Source of the DNA: JANXQG01 sp037147235
GTDB lineage: Bacteria; Planctomycetota; Planctomycetia; Pirellulales; Thermoguttaceae
DNA length: 12,450 bases
Assembly (NCBI GenBank): GCA_037147235.1
Contig: JBAWVO010000193.1
Span: forward strand, 1-12,450
Direction of reading: 5' to 3'
Each line of letters starts with the position of its first letter. Within the stretch, counting starts at the first letter, position 1. Shown here piece by piece: positions 6,302 through 12,347 of this stretch. Position numbers and translations under genes: made by a program. A model generated the notes under the pieces. It searched no databases and was not told the origin of the DNA. It saw nothing but the letters and a program-made list of their open reading frames with translations.

Positions 6302-6778
6302 CTATCCCTGGGAAATGATCTCGTACGGGTTGGCCTGCGCGTTCAGCTTCGTGAATTGCTCGATTTGCCGCCCGAGAACTTCCAGGTAAGCCCCCTTCGA
6401 TACCGACTGGCCGCCGACGGAGTAATCGGGGTTTGGCGAAAGGGTAATCAGGGCCGCCAGTGACATCAACTGATTAAGGATGGTTTGGAAACCGTCCGGC
6501 CAGATGATCGACGCGGGGGTCACTTCCGGCACGATCACCACCTGGTTTGTGTAGGTCTCGCCTGCGTAAACAGTGGTGATGGTCGCTGTGTAGGTCGTCC
6601 CGCCATCCACGCTGGCCAGCGTTTTCTCATAAACGCCCGTGGCGACAGAGGGCATTGCCGCTCCAGCCGCCAGGACCGTTGCCCCGGTATCGTCGCGAAC
6701 AATGCCGAGCGTCATTGACGTGACGGCCGTGGGGTTGCCGTTGACCTTCCACGTTTTGCGGACGGTGAGCGTTGCCAT
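6302..6778 (-). CDS. Hypothetical phage protein with beta-rich (Ig-like?) N-terminus
   Basis: A 158-residue protein. The first ~85 residues are regular beta strands rich in Thr and Val (MATLTVRKTWKVNG, TSMTLGIVRDDTGATVL, GVYEKTLASVDGGTTYTATITTVYAGETYTNQVVIVP), resembling Ig-like or fibre/adaptor domains. The last ~55 residues are helical and include YSVGGQSVSKGAYLEVLGRQIEQ (about 119-141), a phrase I recall from small hypothetical proteins of phage head-tail loci. It ends NPYEIISQG. Start is two bases after the preceding stop, with only a weak SD (GTGAG), so coupling is likely. It could be a head-tail adaptor or a fibre-associated protein; I do not recognise a named family. Confidence 0.6.
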   Translation of the reverse strand: MATLTVRKTWKVNGNPTAVTSMTLGIVRDDTGATVLAAGAAMPSVATGVYEKTLASVDGGTTYTATITTVYAGETYTNQVVIVPEVTPASIIWPDGFQTILNQLMSLAALITLSPNPDYSVGGQSVSKGAYLEVLGRQIEQFTKLNAQANPYEIISQG

Positions 6779-6780
6779 GT

Positions 6781-7593
6781 TTAAGACTCACTGCTGATGA
6801 TGGTGGTTTCGGAAGTGACGTTGGTGATGCTTGGGGTAGTCGCTGCCCAACTGCCCGAACCATGCGAGGTCGCAAGGTCGGATTTGAGGGTGGTTAGATC
6901 GGCAGTGCTGAGGGTACTGGTGCCGATAGACGGCTTATTAGTGACGTTATTCCAGTCGATCATTGGTGTGACTGCCAGCCCCGCCACGCTCGCGGGGTCG
7001 GCTGCTGCGGTAATGGCGGCGTTGAGCGCGGCGGTGGCGGCGGCTGGTATCGTTGCGTCCGTTGCGGTTACCACATCGGCATCAAAGGCCGCATTATTGA
7101 TCCATGATGCTGGTGCCGTGGATGGTAACGAGTAGGCTGGGGCATTATTCAGTGCCACGGCGGGGAGTAGTGCGGTCTTGGTGGTTTCGGGAGTATTCAG
7201 TGTGGCGTTCAATCGCGGCACGGCACCGGCAATCTGCGGCGTGGCAATGTCCGTTGGGGCGAGTTCCATTGCATCGCGTGTAGCCTGTGCGGATAGGCCC
7301 CCGGCCACAGGTGTGCGAAACACCATCTTCTGATAGCGGTCCCCTGCCAATGCAAATGTTCCGCCAAAATCAATCAGCAGCACGACGTCAACGACGCTCG
7401 TTCCCGGGTCATAGGCAACCACATAGTAGCCCGTCGTTCCAATACCTGTTACCGACGCGCTCGGGCTTCCTATCGTCACTAATGTGCGGGAGACTAGCCC
7501 ATAAATGTAGGGTGCCCCTGGCGAAAGATTAGGAACTAGCGCACCGTCTGCTAGGCTGTTGATGCAGGCGATAACGTCATATTGAACTGCCAT
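6781..7593 (-). CDS. Fibre-like Ala/Thr-rich phage protein
   Basis: A 270-residue protein in three parts. The beta-rich N-terminal domain (1-95) includes a YYVVAYDPGTSVVDVVLLIDFGG hairpin. A long low-complexity Ala/Thr/Pro/Asn region (about 100-210) includes the segment IPAAATAALNAAITAAADP. The C-terminal part has D213-W-N-N-V-T-N-K-P221, a motif frequent in phage tail fibres and other trimeric surface proteins. It ends TSETTIISSES. A good SD (AAGGA, about 9 bases away) precedes the ATG, 5 bp after the preceding stop. Its place upstream of the neck genes is unusual for a tail fibre, so it may be a head fibre, a neck appendage or a relocated receptor-binding element. Function is inferred from composition and one motif. 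Confidence 0.6.
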   Translation of the reverse strand: MAVQYDVIACINSLADGALVPNLSPGAPYIYGLVSRTLVTIGSPSASVTGIGTTGYYVVAYDPGTSVVDVVLLIDFGGTFALAGDRYQKMVFRTPVAGGLSAQATRDAMELAPTDIATPQIAGAVPRLNATLNTPETTKTALLPAVALNNAPAYSLPSTAPASWINNAAFDADVVTATDATIPAAATAALNAAITAAADPASVAGLAVTPMIDWNNVTNKPSIGTSTLSTADLTTLKSDLATSHGSGSWAATTPSITNVTSETTIISSES

Positions 7594-7598
7594 ATCAA

Positions 7599-8030
7599 TT
7601 ATCCTTCCACGGGCGGATCGACGGGCGGAACGGGATCGGGGGTCGGGTCAATAGGTGGCTCCGGTTCCGGCGCTACGGGAAGTTCTGGAACGGGTGGCGC
7701 CGTATACGTCAGCGTCAGCAGCCCGTCGCTGCCCACGGTATACGCCCAACTCTCCGGTATCGCCGTTGGCACGGTGAACGGCCTGCCGCTGCTCACGCAT
7801 ATCTGACCCGCGACTAAGGCGAGTTGCTGGTGCCAATACATCATGGCCGCTGCATCCGTGCCAAGTGCGTCCGCTACATCCTGGGGCGCGACTCCCTGAG
7901 CATTGCTCCAAAACGTCCGGTAGCCTTCGCTGAGGCTATCCTGGAGCGTTTGCAGCAGATTGCTGTTGATCTGGTAAATCCGCTCGGCTACTAGCTGCGC
8001 GGGGGTTTTAATTGGACCGGTGAGGGACAT
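7599..8030 (-). CDS. Hypothetical phage protein with helical N-terminus and Pro-rich tail
   Basis: A 143-residue protein. The helical N-terminus (PAQLVAERIYQINSNLLQTLQDSLSEGYRTFW, 8-40) is followed by NAQGVAPQDVADALGTDAA (43-61), a phrase typical of small hypothetical proteins from phage structural loci. A short beta hairpin follows (SWAYTVGSDGLLTLTYTAP), then about 28 residues of proline-rich repeat (PEPEPPIDPTPDPVPP) to the end. The ATG at 8030 is supported by a strong SD, CAGGAG nine bases upstream, and overlaps the previous stop (TAATG); the frame extends further upstream only into the Gly-rich gene. The Pro-rich tail looks like an extended spacer or docking arm. No known function. Confidence 0.65.
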   Translation of the reverse strand: MSLTGPIKTPAQLVAERIYQINSNLLQTLQDSLSEGYRTFWSNAQGVAPQDVADALGTDAAAMMYWHQQLALVAGQICVSSGRPFTVPTAIPESWAYTVGSDGLLTLTYTAPPVPELPVAPEPEPPIDPTPDPVPPVDPPVEG

Positions 8031-9070
8031 TATTGGTTTCTCCTGATATAAAGGCTGCCTTGCTGAGTGCCGCCCGATAGGTTGAGATAGACTGTTCCTG
8101 ATTTTACGCTTGTCGTGCCTGGGTCGTAATTGTAGGTGAGTGCTGCGGTTGGAAAAGACACGATAACGACTCCCGAACCGCCCGAAGAACCAATCCAACC
8201 TGTCCCTCCACTATTACCCACGCCGCCACCGCCACCGCCAGTATTATCGGTCCCTGGATTGCGTGCGGTTGTTGCATTTCCGACGCCGCCGCCGCCTAGC
8301 CCGCGAACACTATTCGTGCCACCACTGATGTTGCTCCATATACCACCACCGCCACCACCACACAGATAATAGACCCCACCTGACAGTTCCCCGGTAGTTG
8401 ACCCACTGATCGGATTAGCGACCCCTGTTCCACCCGACCCACCCGAGAGCGCGAGGGATACCCCGCCACTTGATGTTGCGCCGCCGCCTCCACCACCACT
8501 GTAAGTACCCGTCGCAGTAGACCCTCCTGAGAATCCTAGCGTGTATCCGAGTAGGGAGTTCATTCCAGACCCGCCTGGAAGTGCGCTATGCATACCCGCG
8601 CCGCCTCCTGTTGCTTGTGAACCAACAGCACCGGCAGCTACATCGCGGGAACCACCATACCCTCCGCCGGGTGCATAGAGTAGCGAACCAAAATAAGAAG
8701 CATTGCCGTTTGCAGCGGTTTTGTTGGTGTTGTAAGTGCTTCCAGTTCCTCCGCTACCAACGTAGACGCTATAGGTTCCGCTCAGCTCGATTTTCCCAGC
8801 GTAAGCGAATCCGCCGCCACCGCCGCCGCCAGCCCAATGTGAGCCCGATCCGCCACCCCCACCCACTACCACTACATTGCACAGAACAGAACCATTATCA
8901 ACGATAAACGAGTGGCTACCGGTGCCGGTGTAGGTATAGATCGTGTATCCATTGGTTCCCGAAACCGCCGTACAGCCCGCATCGGTTCCGCTGACGGTAA
9001 TTACTCCTCTCGCCGTCCCCGCCCACGCCAGCAGCAGCAGGATTAGGATGGATTGCGTTAGGTTTTTCAT
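8030..9070 (-). CDS. Exported glycine-rich domain protein
   Basis: A 346-residue protein with a clear Sec-type signal peptide: MKN, a hydrophobic run SILILLLLAWAG and a likely cleavage after TARG near residue 22. The mature part matches the glycine-rich domain family: an entry strand pair (NGYTIYTYTGTGSHSFIVDNG), VVVVGGGGGSG, many G4-G7 runs alternating with short strands, and a closing GGSGVVIVSF. It ends in a short strand-rich tail (YDPGTTSVKSGTVYLNLSGG). It probably folds as a Gly-rich sheet or polyglycine helix bundle and lies outside the cytoplasm. Start at 9070 is chosen because the longer open frame upstream is antisense-like Arg/Ser-rich sequence overlapping the capsid gene and lacks ATG. 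The SD is weak. A signal peptide is odd inside a head gene cluster; a lysogenic-conversion gene or acquired cargo is possible. Confidence 0.75.
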   Translation of the reverse strand: MKNLTQSILILLLLAWAGTARGVITVSGTDAGCTAVSGTNGYTIYTYTGTGSHSFIVDNGSVLCNVVVVGGGGGSGSHWAGGGGGGGFAYAGKIELSGTYSVYVGSGGTGSTYNTNKTAANGNASYFGSLLYAPGGGYGGSRDVAAGAVGSQATGGGAGMHSALPGGSGMNSLLGYTLGFSGGSTATGTYSGGGGGGATSSGGVSLALSGGSGGTGVANPISGSTTGELSGGVYYLCGGGGGGIWSNISGGTNSVRGLGGGGVGNATTARNPGTDNTGGGGGGVGNSGGTGWIGSSGGSGVVIVSFPTAALTYNYDPGTTSVKSGTVYLNLSGGTQQGSLYIRRNQ

Positions 9071-9092
9071 GGTCTGCTTTCTATTTATTACG

Positions 9093-9141
9093 AAAAGAAA
9101 AAGGCACGGATCCGGATTGCTTTTGGCTCCCGCTCCATGCC
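9093..9141 (-). terminator. Rho-independent-like terminator after the capsid gene
   Basis: On the minus strand an eight-pair stem, GGCATGGA with TCCGTGCC (one G-U pair), spans 9141-9134 and 9110-9103. A 23-base loop follows the first arm, and the stem runs directly into TTTTTCTTTT (9102-9093). It sits 20 bases past the capsid stop and 23 bases before the Gly-rich start. The long loop weakens the case. It would let capsid mRNA exceed downstream mRNA. Confidence 0.5.
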
Positions 9142-9161
9142 TTGTGGACTCATGCCTTGGC

Positions 9162-10466
9162 TTATGCGCCGCTGCTGCTGCTAGTGGCCAGCGTGCGGTG
9201 CCGCTGCCACTTACGCGGCTCGATGACGGCCGGGGTGCCGCGCTCGCTTGCCTTGAAGCGGACCACGATGTCCTGCGTGAACTCGGCCTCGCTGTTCGTC
9301 GGGGCCTGGACCACGGTAATGGGCCAGTTCTCCATGTAGGCAAAGGCCGTCGGATCGCCGTAGAACCAGTAGCCTTGCGACGTGGCTACGTCCGTTCCAA
9401 GCTGCGCCACAAGCTGGGCCTGCAACTGGCGGCTGGTCGCCATGGTGATTCCGAGATTCTGGATCGGGTTCCCCGCGATCGTGTTGATGCCGGTCGCGGT
9501 GAAGCCCGCCGACATCTGCCAGGTTTGCGTGGCCTGCATGATGAGGTTCAACGGCAGAAACTTAATCTGCGGGGCGAAGATCAACCGAGTATTCGGGATG
9601 ATGATCGGCTCGCCCGTGTTCGGGTCGGTCATGGCGGAGAACAGCGCCTCGGCAGCGTTAATGTTCGTCCAGTCGGTCAACGGGTTTCCATCGAGGTGGT
9701 TGCACCACCGGCCGCTGTCCGTGGCCGAATAGAACGTCTTCAAGGAGACGGCGGCCGAATCGCCTTTTCGCTTCTCCTTGTAGCTGTTCGTGGCCCCGAT
9801 CATCAAACCCAACAGGGCCTTTTCCTTTTGCAGGCCGAGGAGCGTACCGACGTAAGCGGCCCGGTCGAGGACCATGCCGGTACGATCGAAAAAGATTGCC
9901 TCCTTGGTGATCCCGATGCCAAGCTGCCGTTTCACGGTGGCGGGCGTTTCGACGTACTCCTCGCCGAAGCCGACGTAGCGAAGCGGTTCGCCTTCGCCTG
10001 CAATGGTCACGTCGCTGCCCGGATCGCGGGGCAAGTAAACGCCCGGGATTCGCTCGCCGTCAAGCCTGGTTGGCACGGTCGGCACTAGGCGGCTGGCAAC
10101 AAACTCTTCCGCCGTGTAGGCGCCCAGCGTGCGGTTGATGAGCAACTGCCCGGTGATTCCGGCGAAGGCCGAGGAATCGACGGCACCCATGGCCTCCTGC
10201 AACGGCCTGCCGTTGTCGGGGTTCATGTACTCCTCAATGAACGTCTGGCCCACCGGGTCGCCGTTCTTACTGAAGATGGTTTCGGCGGCCAGGGCACGGA
10301 GCGAGAAGTCTTGGGCGTGGATGCCGCCAACCTCGCCGCGGCTGCCGCAGTTGAGGGCCTCTTGGAGGTCGCCCCAGGTGCGAGATCCTAAGATGGCTTC
10401 CTTGCCGCGATTCTGCACGCCTTCCAGCCGCAGCCCTCGGGCGATTTCTTTTGCGTTGATTCTCAT
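9162..10466 (-). CDS. Phage major capsid protein (HK97 fold)
   Basis: A 434-residue major capsid protein, the shell subunit. Evidence is the arrangement after protease-scaffold and decoration genes, plus typical segments. There is an N-arm (NGDPVGQTFIEEYMNPDNG, about 67-85). An E-loop/P-domain region follows (DVTIAGEGEPLRYVGFGEEYVETPATVKRQLGIGITKEAIFFDRTG, about 149-194) with the common pattern E-x-x-P, then Y-V-E-T-P, then I-T-K-E. An A-domain-like end contains YMENWPITVV (366-375) and IVVRFKASERGTPAVIEPRKW, the usual capsid ending. Upstream SD is weak (AGAAAG). It ends TSSSSGA, with four AGC serine codons. No N-terminal Delta domain of HK97 type is obvious; scaffold is supplied by the protease-scaffold gene. 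Confidence 0.85.
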   Translation of the reverse strand: MRINAKEIARGLRLEGVQNRGKEAILGSRTWGDLQEALNCGSRGEVGGIHAQDFSLRALAAETIFSKNGDPVGQTFIEEYMNPDNGRPLQEAMGAVDSSAFAGITGQLLINRTLGAYTAEEFVASRLVPTVPTRLDGERIPGVYLPRDPGSDVTIAGEGEPLRYVGFGEEYVETPATVKRQLGIGITKEAIFFDRTGMVLDRAAYVGTLLGLQKEKALLGLMIGATNSYKEKRKGDSAAVSLKTFYSATDSGRWCNHLDGNPLTDWTNINAAEALFSAMTDPNTGEPIIIPNTRLIFAPQIKFLPLNLIMQATQTWQMSAGFTATGINTIAGNPIQNLGITMATSRQLQAQLVAQLGTDVATSQGYWFYGDPTAFAYMENWPITVVQAPTNSEAEFTQDIVVRFKASERGTPAVIEPRKWQRHRTLATSSSSGA

Positions 10467-10512
10467 TTAGGTTTCTTTCTAAGAAGGTTGGATGGTTTTA
10501 TCAAGGAGATTG

Positions 10513-10595
10513 ACCACGGATAACACGGATGACACGGATGAGGGATGGGAGGACGGTTATCTTCTCCTATCCGTGTTCTCCGTGTTATCCGTGGT
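10513..10595. repeat. Inverted repeat of CACGGATAACACGG type between decoration and capsid genes
   Basis: The arm 10513-10540 and the arm 10568-10595 pair over 28 bases with three mismatches around a 27-base loop; each arm carries ACCACGGATAACACGGA. It fills much of the 141-base gap between the decoration-like and capsid genes. On the plus strand it runs into CCTTTTTTT, terminator-like in a direction without genes; on the minus strand no U-tract follows. It resembles a dispersed repeat I recall from several environmental bacterial genomes. It might act as an mRNA processing hairpin just before the most highly expressed gene. Confidence 0.85.
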
Positions 10596-10607
10596 TCCTT
10601 TTTTTAA

Positions 10608-11162
10608 TTAGACTGCCCCGCTAGAGCTGCCTGTAACCTGGTTCTGGATTCCCCCATCGAGGATGGTGGACCTGATCCGAACTATGACGCTTGTCCGGGC
10701 GTTGCCGATCGCGTTCGGCTCGGGAACGGCCTTGCCGATGACAAGCGACGCGCTGGCCGCCGTGACAACCTTCTGGTTTTCTAGGGCGGTGCCGCTGGCT
10801 TTCTCGCAAGCCCCGACCAGTGCGCCGAGGATCCAGGTTGCGCTGGCGCAGTCGAATTCAAAATCGCCGGTCGTGGCAACTTCGATGACGTTGGCTGGCA
10901 CGTGGGTCAAGGTGCTGTTGAGAGGCACGGTCTCGCCCGATTGCAAGCCGTTCTTCTGCAAGGCAACGCCCAAGAAGAACTGCTGGAACGCGTCCTGGTT
11001 GAGTGTCGCCGTGGCCTGATCGGCCATGGCGGAAGCGGGCTTGGCCTTGCTGCTCACCGGGTCGAGATAGAGCAAATCGCCGATTTCGATCGGCGTTGCC
11101 GAGTCACAGAGAACCGCGACGGGATTGGTTTCGCCGTTGCGGTGGCGGAAGGTTGAGGACAT
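10608..11162 (-). CDS. Capsid decoration-like protein (DUF2190-like)
   Basis: A 184-residue protein between the protease-scaffold and capsid genes, the usual place for head decoration proteins. It is beta-rich, with an N-terminal strand (NPVAVLCDSATPIEIGDLLYLDP, 14-36), a middle FFLGVALQKNGLQSGETVPL, then WILGALVGACEKASG and SASLVIGKAVPEPNAIGNARTSVIVRIRSTIL. The pairing of an early I-x-x-G-D-L and a late I-G-x-A...V-x-V-R resembles DUF2190/decoration proteins. The ATG at 11162 has a perfect SD (AAGGAG, nine bases away); the longer frame to 11204 begins with TTG in a repeat. It ends TGSSSGAV, close to the capsid and tail tube endings. Confidence 0.65.
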   Translation of the reverse strand: MSSTFRHRNGETNPVAVLCDSATPIEIGDLLYLDPVSSKAKPASAMADQATATLNQDAFQQFFLGVALQKNGLQSGETVPLNSTLTHVPANVIEVATTGDFEFDCASATWILGALVGACEKASGTALENQKVVTAASASLVIGKAVPEPNAIGNARTSVIVRIRSTILDGGIQNQVTGSSSGAV

Positions 11163-11171
11163 AGAGAAAGT

Positions 11172-11177
11172 CTCCTT
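11172..11177 (-). promoter_or_regulatory. Strong Shine-Dalgarno for the decoration-like gene
   Basis: AAGGAG on the minus strand lies nine bases before the ATG at 11162. It decides the start against the in-frame TTG at 11204. Confidence 0.8.
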
Positions 11178-11199
11178 GGAAAATGTTCGATGACGAAAT

Positions 11200-11353
11200 A
11201 TCAAATCTCACGCAAAGACGCAAAGACGCAAAGAATTTACGCTTGCGGTTTCGCGATTACTTCAACAAATCAAATTTCACGCAAAGGCGCTAAGACGCAA
11301 AGAATTTGCATTTCTTCTAACTTCTATCTCCTAACTTCTAACTCCTAACTTCT
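11200..11353. repeat. Two direct CGCAAAGACGCAAAG-type repeats plus CTAACTTCTAACTCC tail
   Basis: Copies at 11200-11238 and 11269-11307 are 39 bases long and differ at three positions. The second is followed by TTTCTTCTA and tandem CTCCTAACTTCTA units to about 11353, the same composite order seen at 3850-3924. Together they fill the gap between the protease-scaffold gene and the decoration-like gene. The first copy's edge reaches to within 40 bases of the decoration ATG but leaves its SD intact. Confidence 0.85.
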
Positions 11354-11357
11354 TTCC

Positions 11358-11822
11358 TTACTTCACGAATCGCGCAATCCGCTGCCGGATCGACGCACTG
11401 GCCGGCGGAATGGCGACCGCATCGTGCGACTCCTGCAACGGATTGCCGGTACTCGGTGCTGCCGAGCCGTTTGCCGGCTTCGCGGTGCCGACAAGCTGCT
11501 TGCGATCGTTGATCTTGGCTTTCCGCTTGATCGGATCGATCGTTTCGGCCAAGTCCTCCAGGAAGATCTCGGAAACGTGCTGCGTGTTGGCCGGGTCGAG
11601 TCCGGCGGCCTTGAGTTCGCCGGTGATGGCCTCTTGCAAGGCATGGTGCGCCTCGGCCGCCTTGTAGTCGTCGAGGGTCGCTTGAAGCGTTTTCAACTGG
11701 TCCTTGAGGTCGGAAACTTCCTTTCCCTCATCGGCCTCGGTCAAGATCGTATGCACCAGGTCGTCACGCGGCGCAAGCACGGCTTCGCGCAGCTCCTGGA
11801 CAGTCAACTGGGTAATATCCAT
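11358..11822 (-). CDS. Nested capsid scaffold protein from an internal in-frame start
   Basis: An in-frame ATG at codon 170 of the protease-scaffold gene would give a 154-residue protein beginning MDITQLTVQELREAVL. It is preceded by a perfect AAGGAG six bases away, whereas the full-length ATG has none. The protein would consist only of the scaffold half: a central coiled-coil-like helix, an acidic region (VSEIFLEDLAETIDPIKRK) and a basic end. Phage lambda makes its scaffold Nu3 in the same way from an internal start in the protease gene C. This suggests more free scaffold than fusion, as capsid assembly needs. Start use is inferred from sequence only. Confidence 0.65.
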   Translation of the reverse strand: MDITQLTVQELREAVLAPRDDLVHTILTEADEGKEVSDLKDQLKTLQATLDDYKAAEAHHALQEAITGELKAAGLDPANTQHVSEIFLEDLAETIDPIKRKAKINDRKQLVGTAKPANGSAAPSTGNPLQESHDAVAIPPASASIRQRIARFVK

Positions 11823-12329
11823 CGCTTTCTCCTTGGGAATAAATAGTTCGGAATCCGTTGATTCAAAGAGGCCGGTTGTCGTTGCCGGGTTGGCCACCAG
11901 GTCCACCGAAAGCACCTTGTCGATCGACTCGACCACCATCTTGCCCCCGGTGCTGCGACTGAATCCGCGAGTATCGTGCGAGAAGCCGAGATTTTGGGGG
12001 GCGTTTTCCGCATCCCAGGCAATCTGCTCGGCCAGTGCATGTTTTGGGTTAAAGTGAAAGTCGCCATAGAGGCCGTCCTCTTTGAGCGTGACGTTTTTGA
12101 CCAGTCCGATCCGATCGCGGAGCGAACGCCGTTGGCCCGGCTCGACATGATCGATGTTGACGCGCTGTCCTTCGTACAGGGACAATGCCTTGGCCATCAC
12201 CGCGCGAGGATACTCGCGTCCCTTCTTGGAGACGGCACCCAGCAGCTTAACGCCCTGGATGATGCCATTTTCACGATCGACGCGAAGCGCCACGCCGCGG
12301 TTGTCGGAGTATTCTTGGAAGAGGGACAT
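11358..12329 (-). CDS. Prohead protease-scaffold fusion (S78-like)
   Basis: A 323-residue fusion. Residues 1-155 form a prohead maturation protease of the S78-like serine class, which cleaves scaffold and itself inside the prohead. The likely catalytic His is H61 in VNIDHVEP and the likely Ser is S117 in LGFSHD; the closing VLSVDLVANPATTTGLFES (139-157) is typical of this type. Residues 170-323 form a scaffold: a helical, acidic/basic coiled-coil-like segment (KDQLKTLQATLDDYKAAEAHHALQEAITGEL) and a polar C-terminus ending IRQRIARFVK, where a basic capsid-binding end is common. The ATG lies against a CTAACTCC repeat with no SD. Within the frame is a second start with a perfect SD (see nested gene). 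It directly precedes the decoration and capsid genes, as expected. Confidence 0.85.
   Translation of the reverse strand: MSLFQEYSDNRGVALRVDRENGIIQGVKLLGAVSKKGREYPRAVMAKALSLYEGQRVNIDHVEPGQRRSLRDRIGLVKNVTLKEDGLYGDFHFNPKHALAEQIAWDAENAPQNLGFSHDTRGFSRSTGGKMVVESIDKVLSVDLVANPATTTGLFESTDSELFIPKEKAMDITQLTVQELREAVLAPRDDLVHTILTEADEGKEVSDLKDQLKTLQATLDDYKAAEAHHALQEAITGELKAAGLDPANTQHVSEIFLEDLAETIDPIKRKAKINDRKQLVGTAKPANGSAAPSTGNPLQESHDAVAIPPASASIRQRIARFVK
11829..11834 (-). promoter_or_regulatory. Internal Shine-Dalgarno for the nested scaffold
   Basis: AAGGAG on the minus strand lies inside the protease-scaffold coding sequence, exactly six bases before an in-frame ATG at 11822. It encodes part of the hinge between the protease and scaffold halves (IPKEKAM), where sequence is free to vary, which supports selection for the SD. 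Confidence 0.7.
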
Positions 12330-12347
12330 GGATGTTAGGAGTTAGAG

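Noticed and set aside
6781..8090. Shared YDPGT phrase in the Gly-rich protein tail and the fibre-like protein as evidence of a common domain
   Set aside because: Only five residues match clearly, with weak similarity around them. This is too little to call homology.
8136..8369. Proline-rich plus-strand open frames opposite the Gly-rich gene
   Set aside because: Proline runs are the expected complement of GGN glycine codons.
9071..9343. N-terminal extension of the Gly-rich gene to 9343
   Set aside because: It begins with TTG, overlaps the capsid coding sequence, and is Arg/Ser/Pro-rich out-of-frame sequence. The ATG at 9070 opens directly into a signal peptide.
8943..10088. A 381-codon plus-strand open frame opposite the capsid gene
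   Set aside because: It is the antisense shadow of the capsid gene: Arg/His/Gly-rich, without domain signals, in a window where all convincing genes are on the minus strand.
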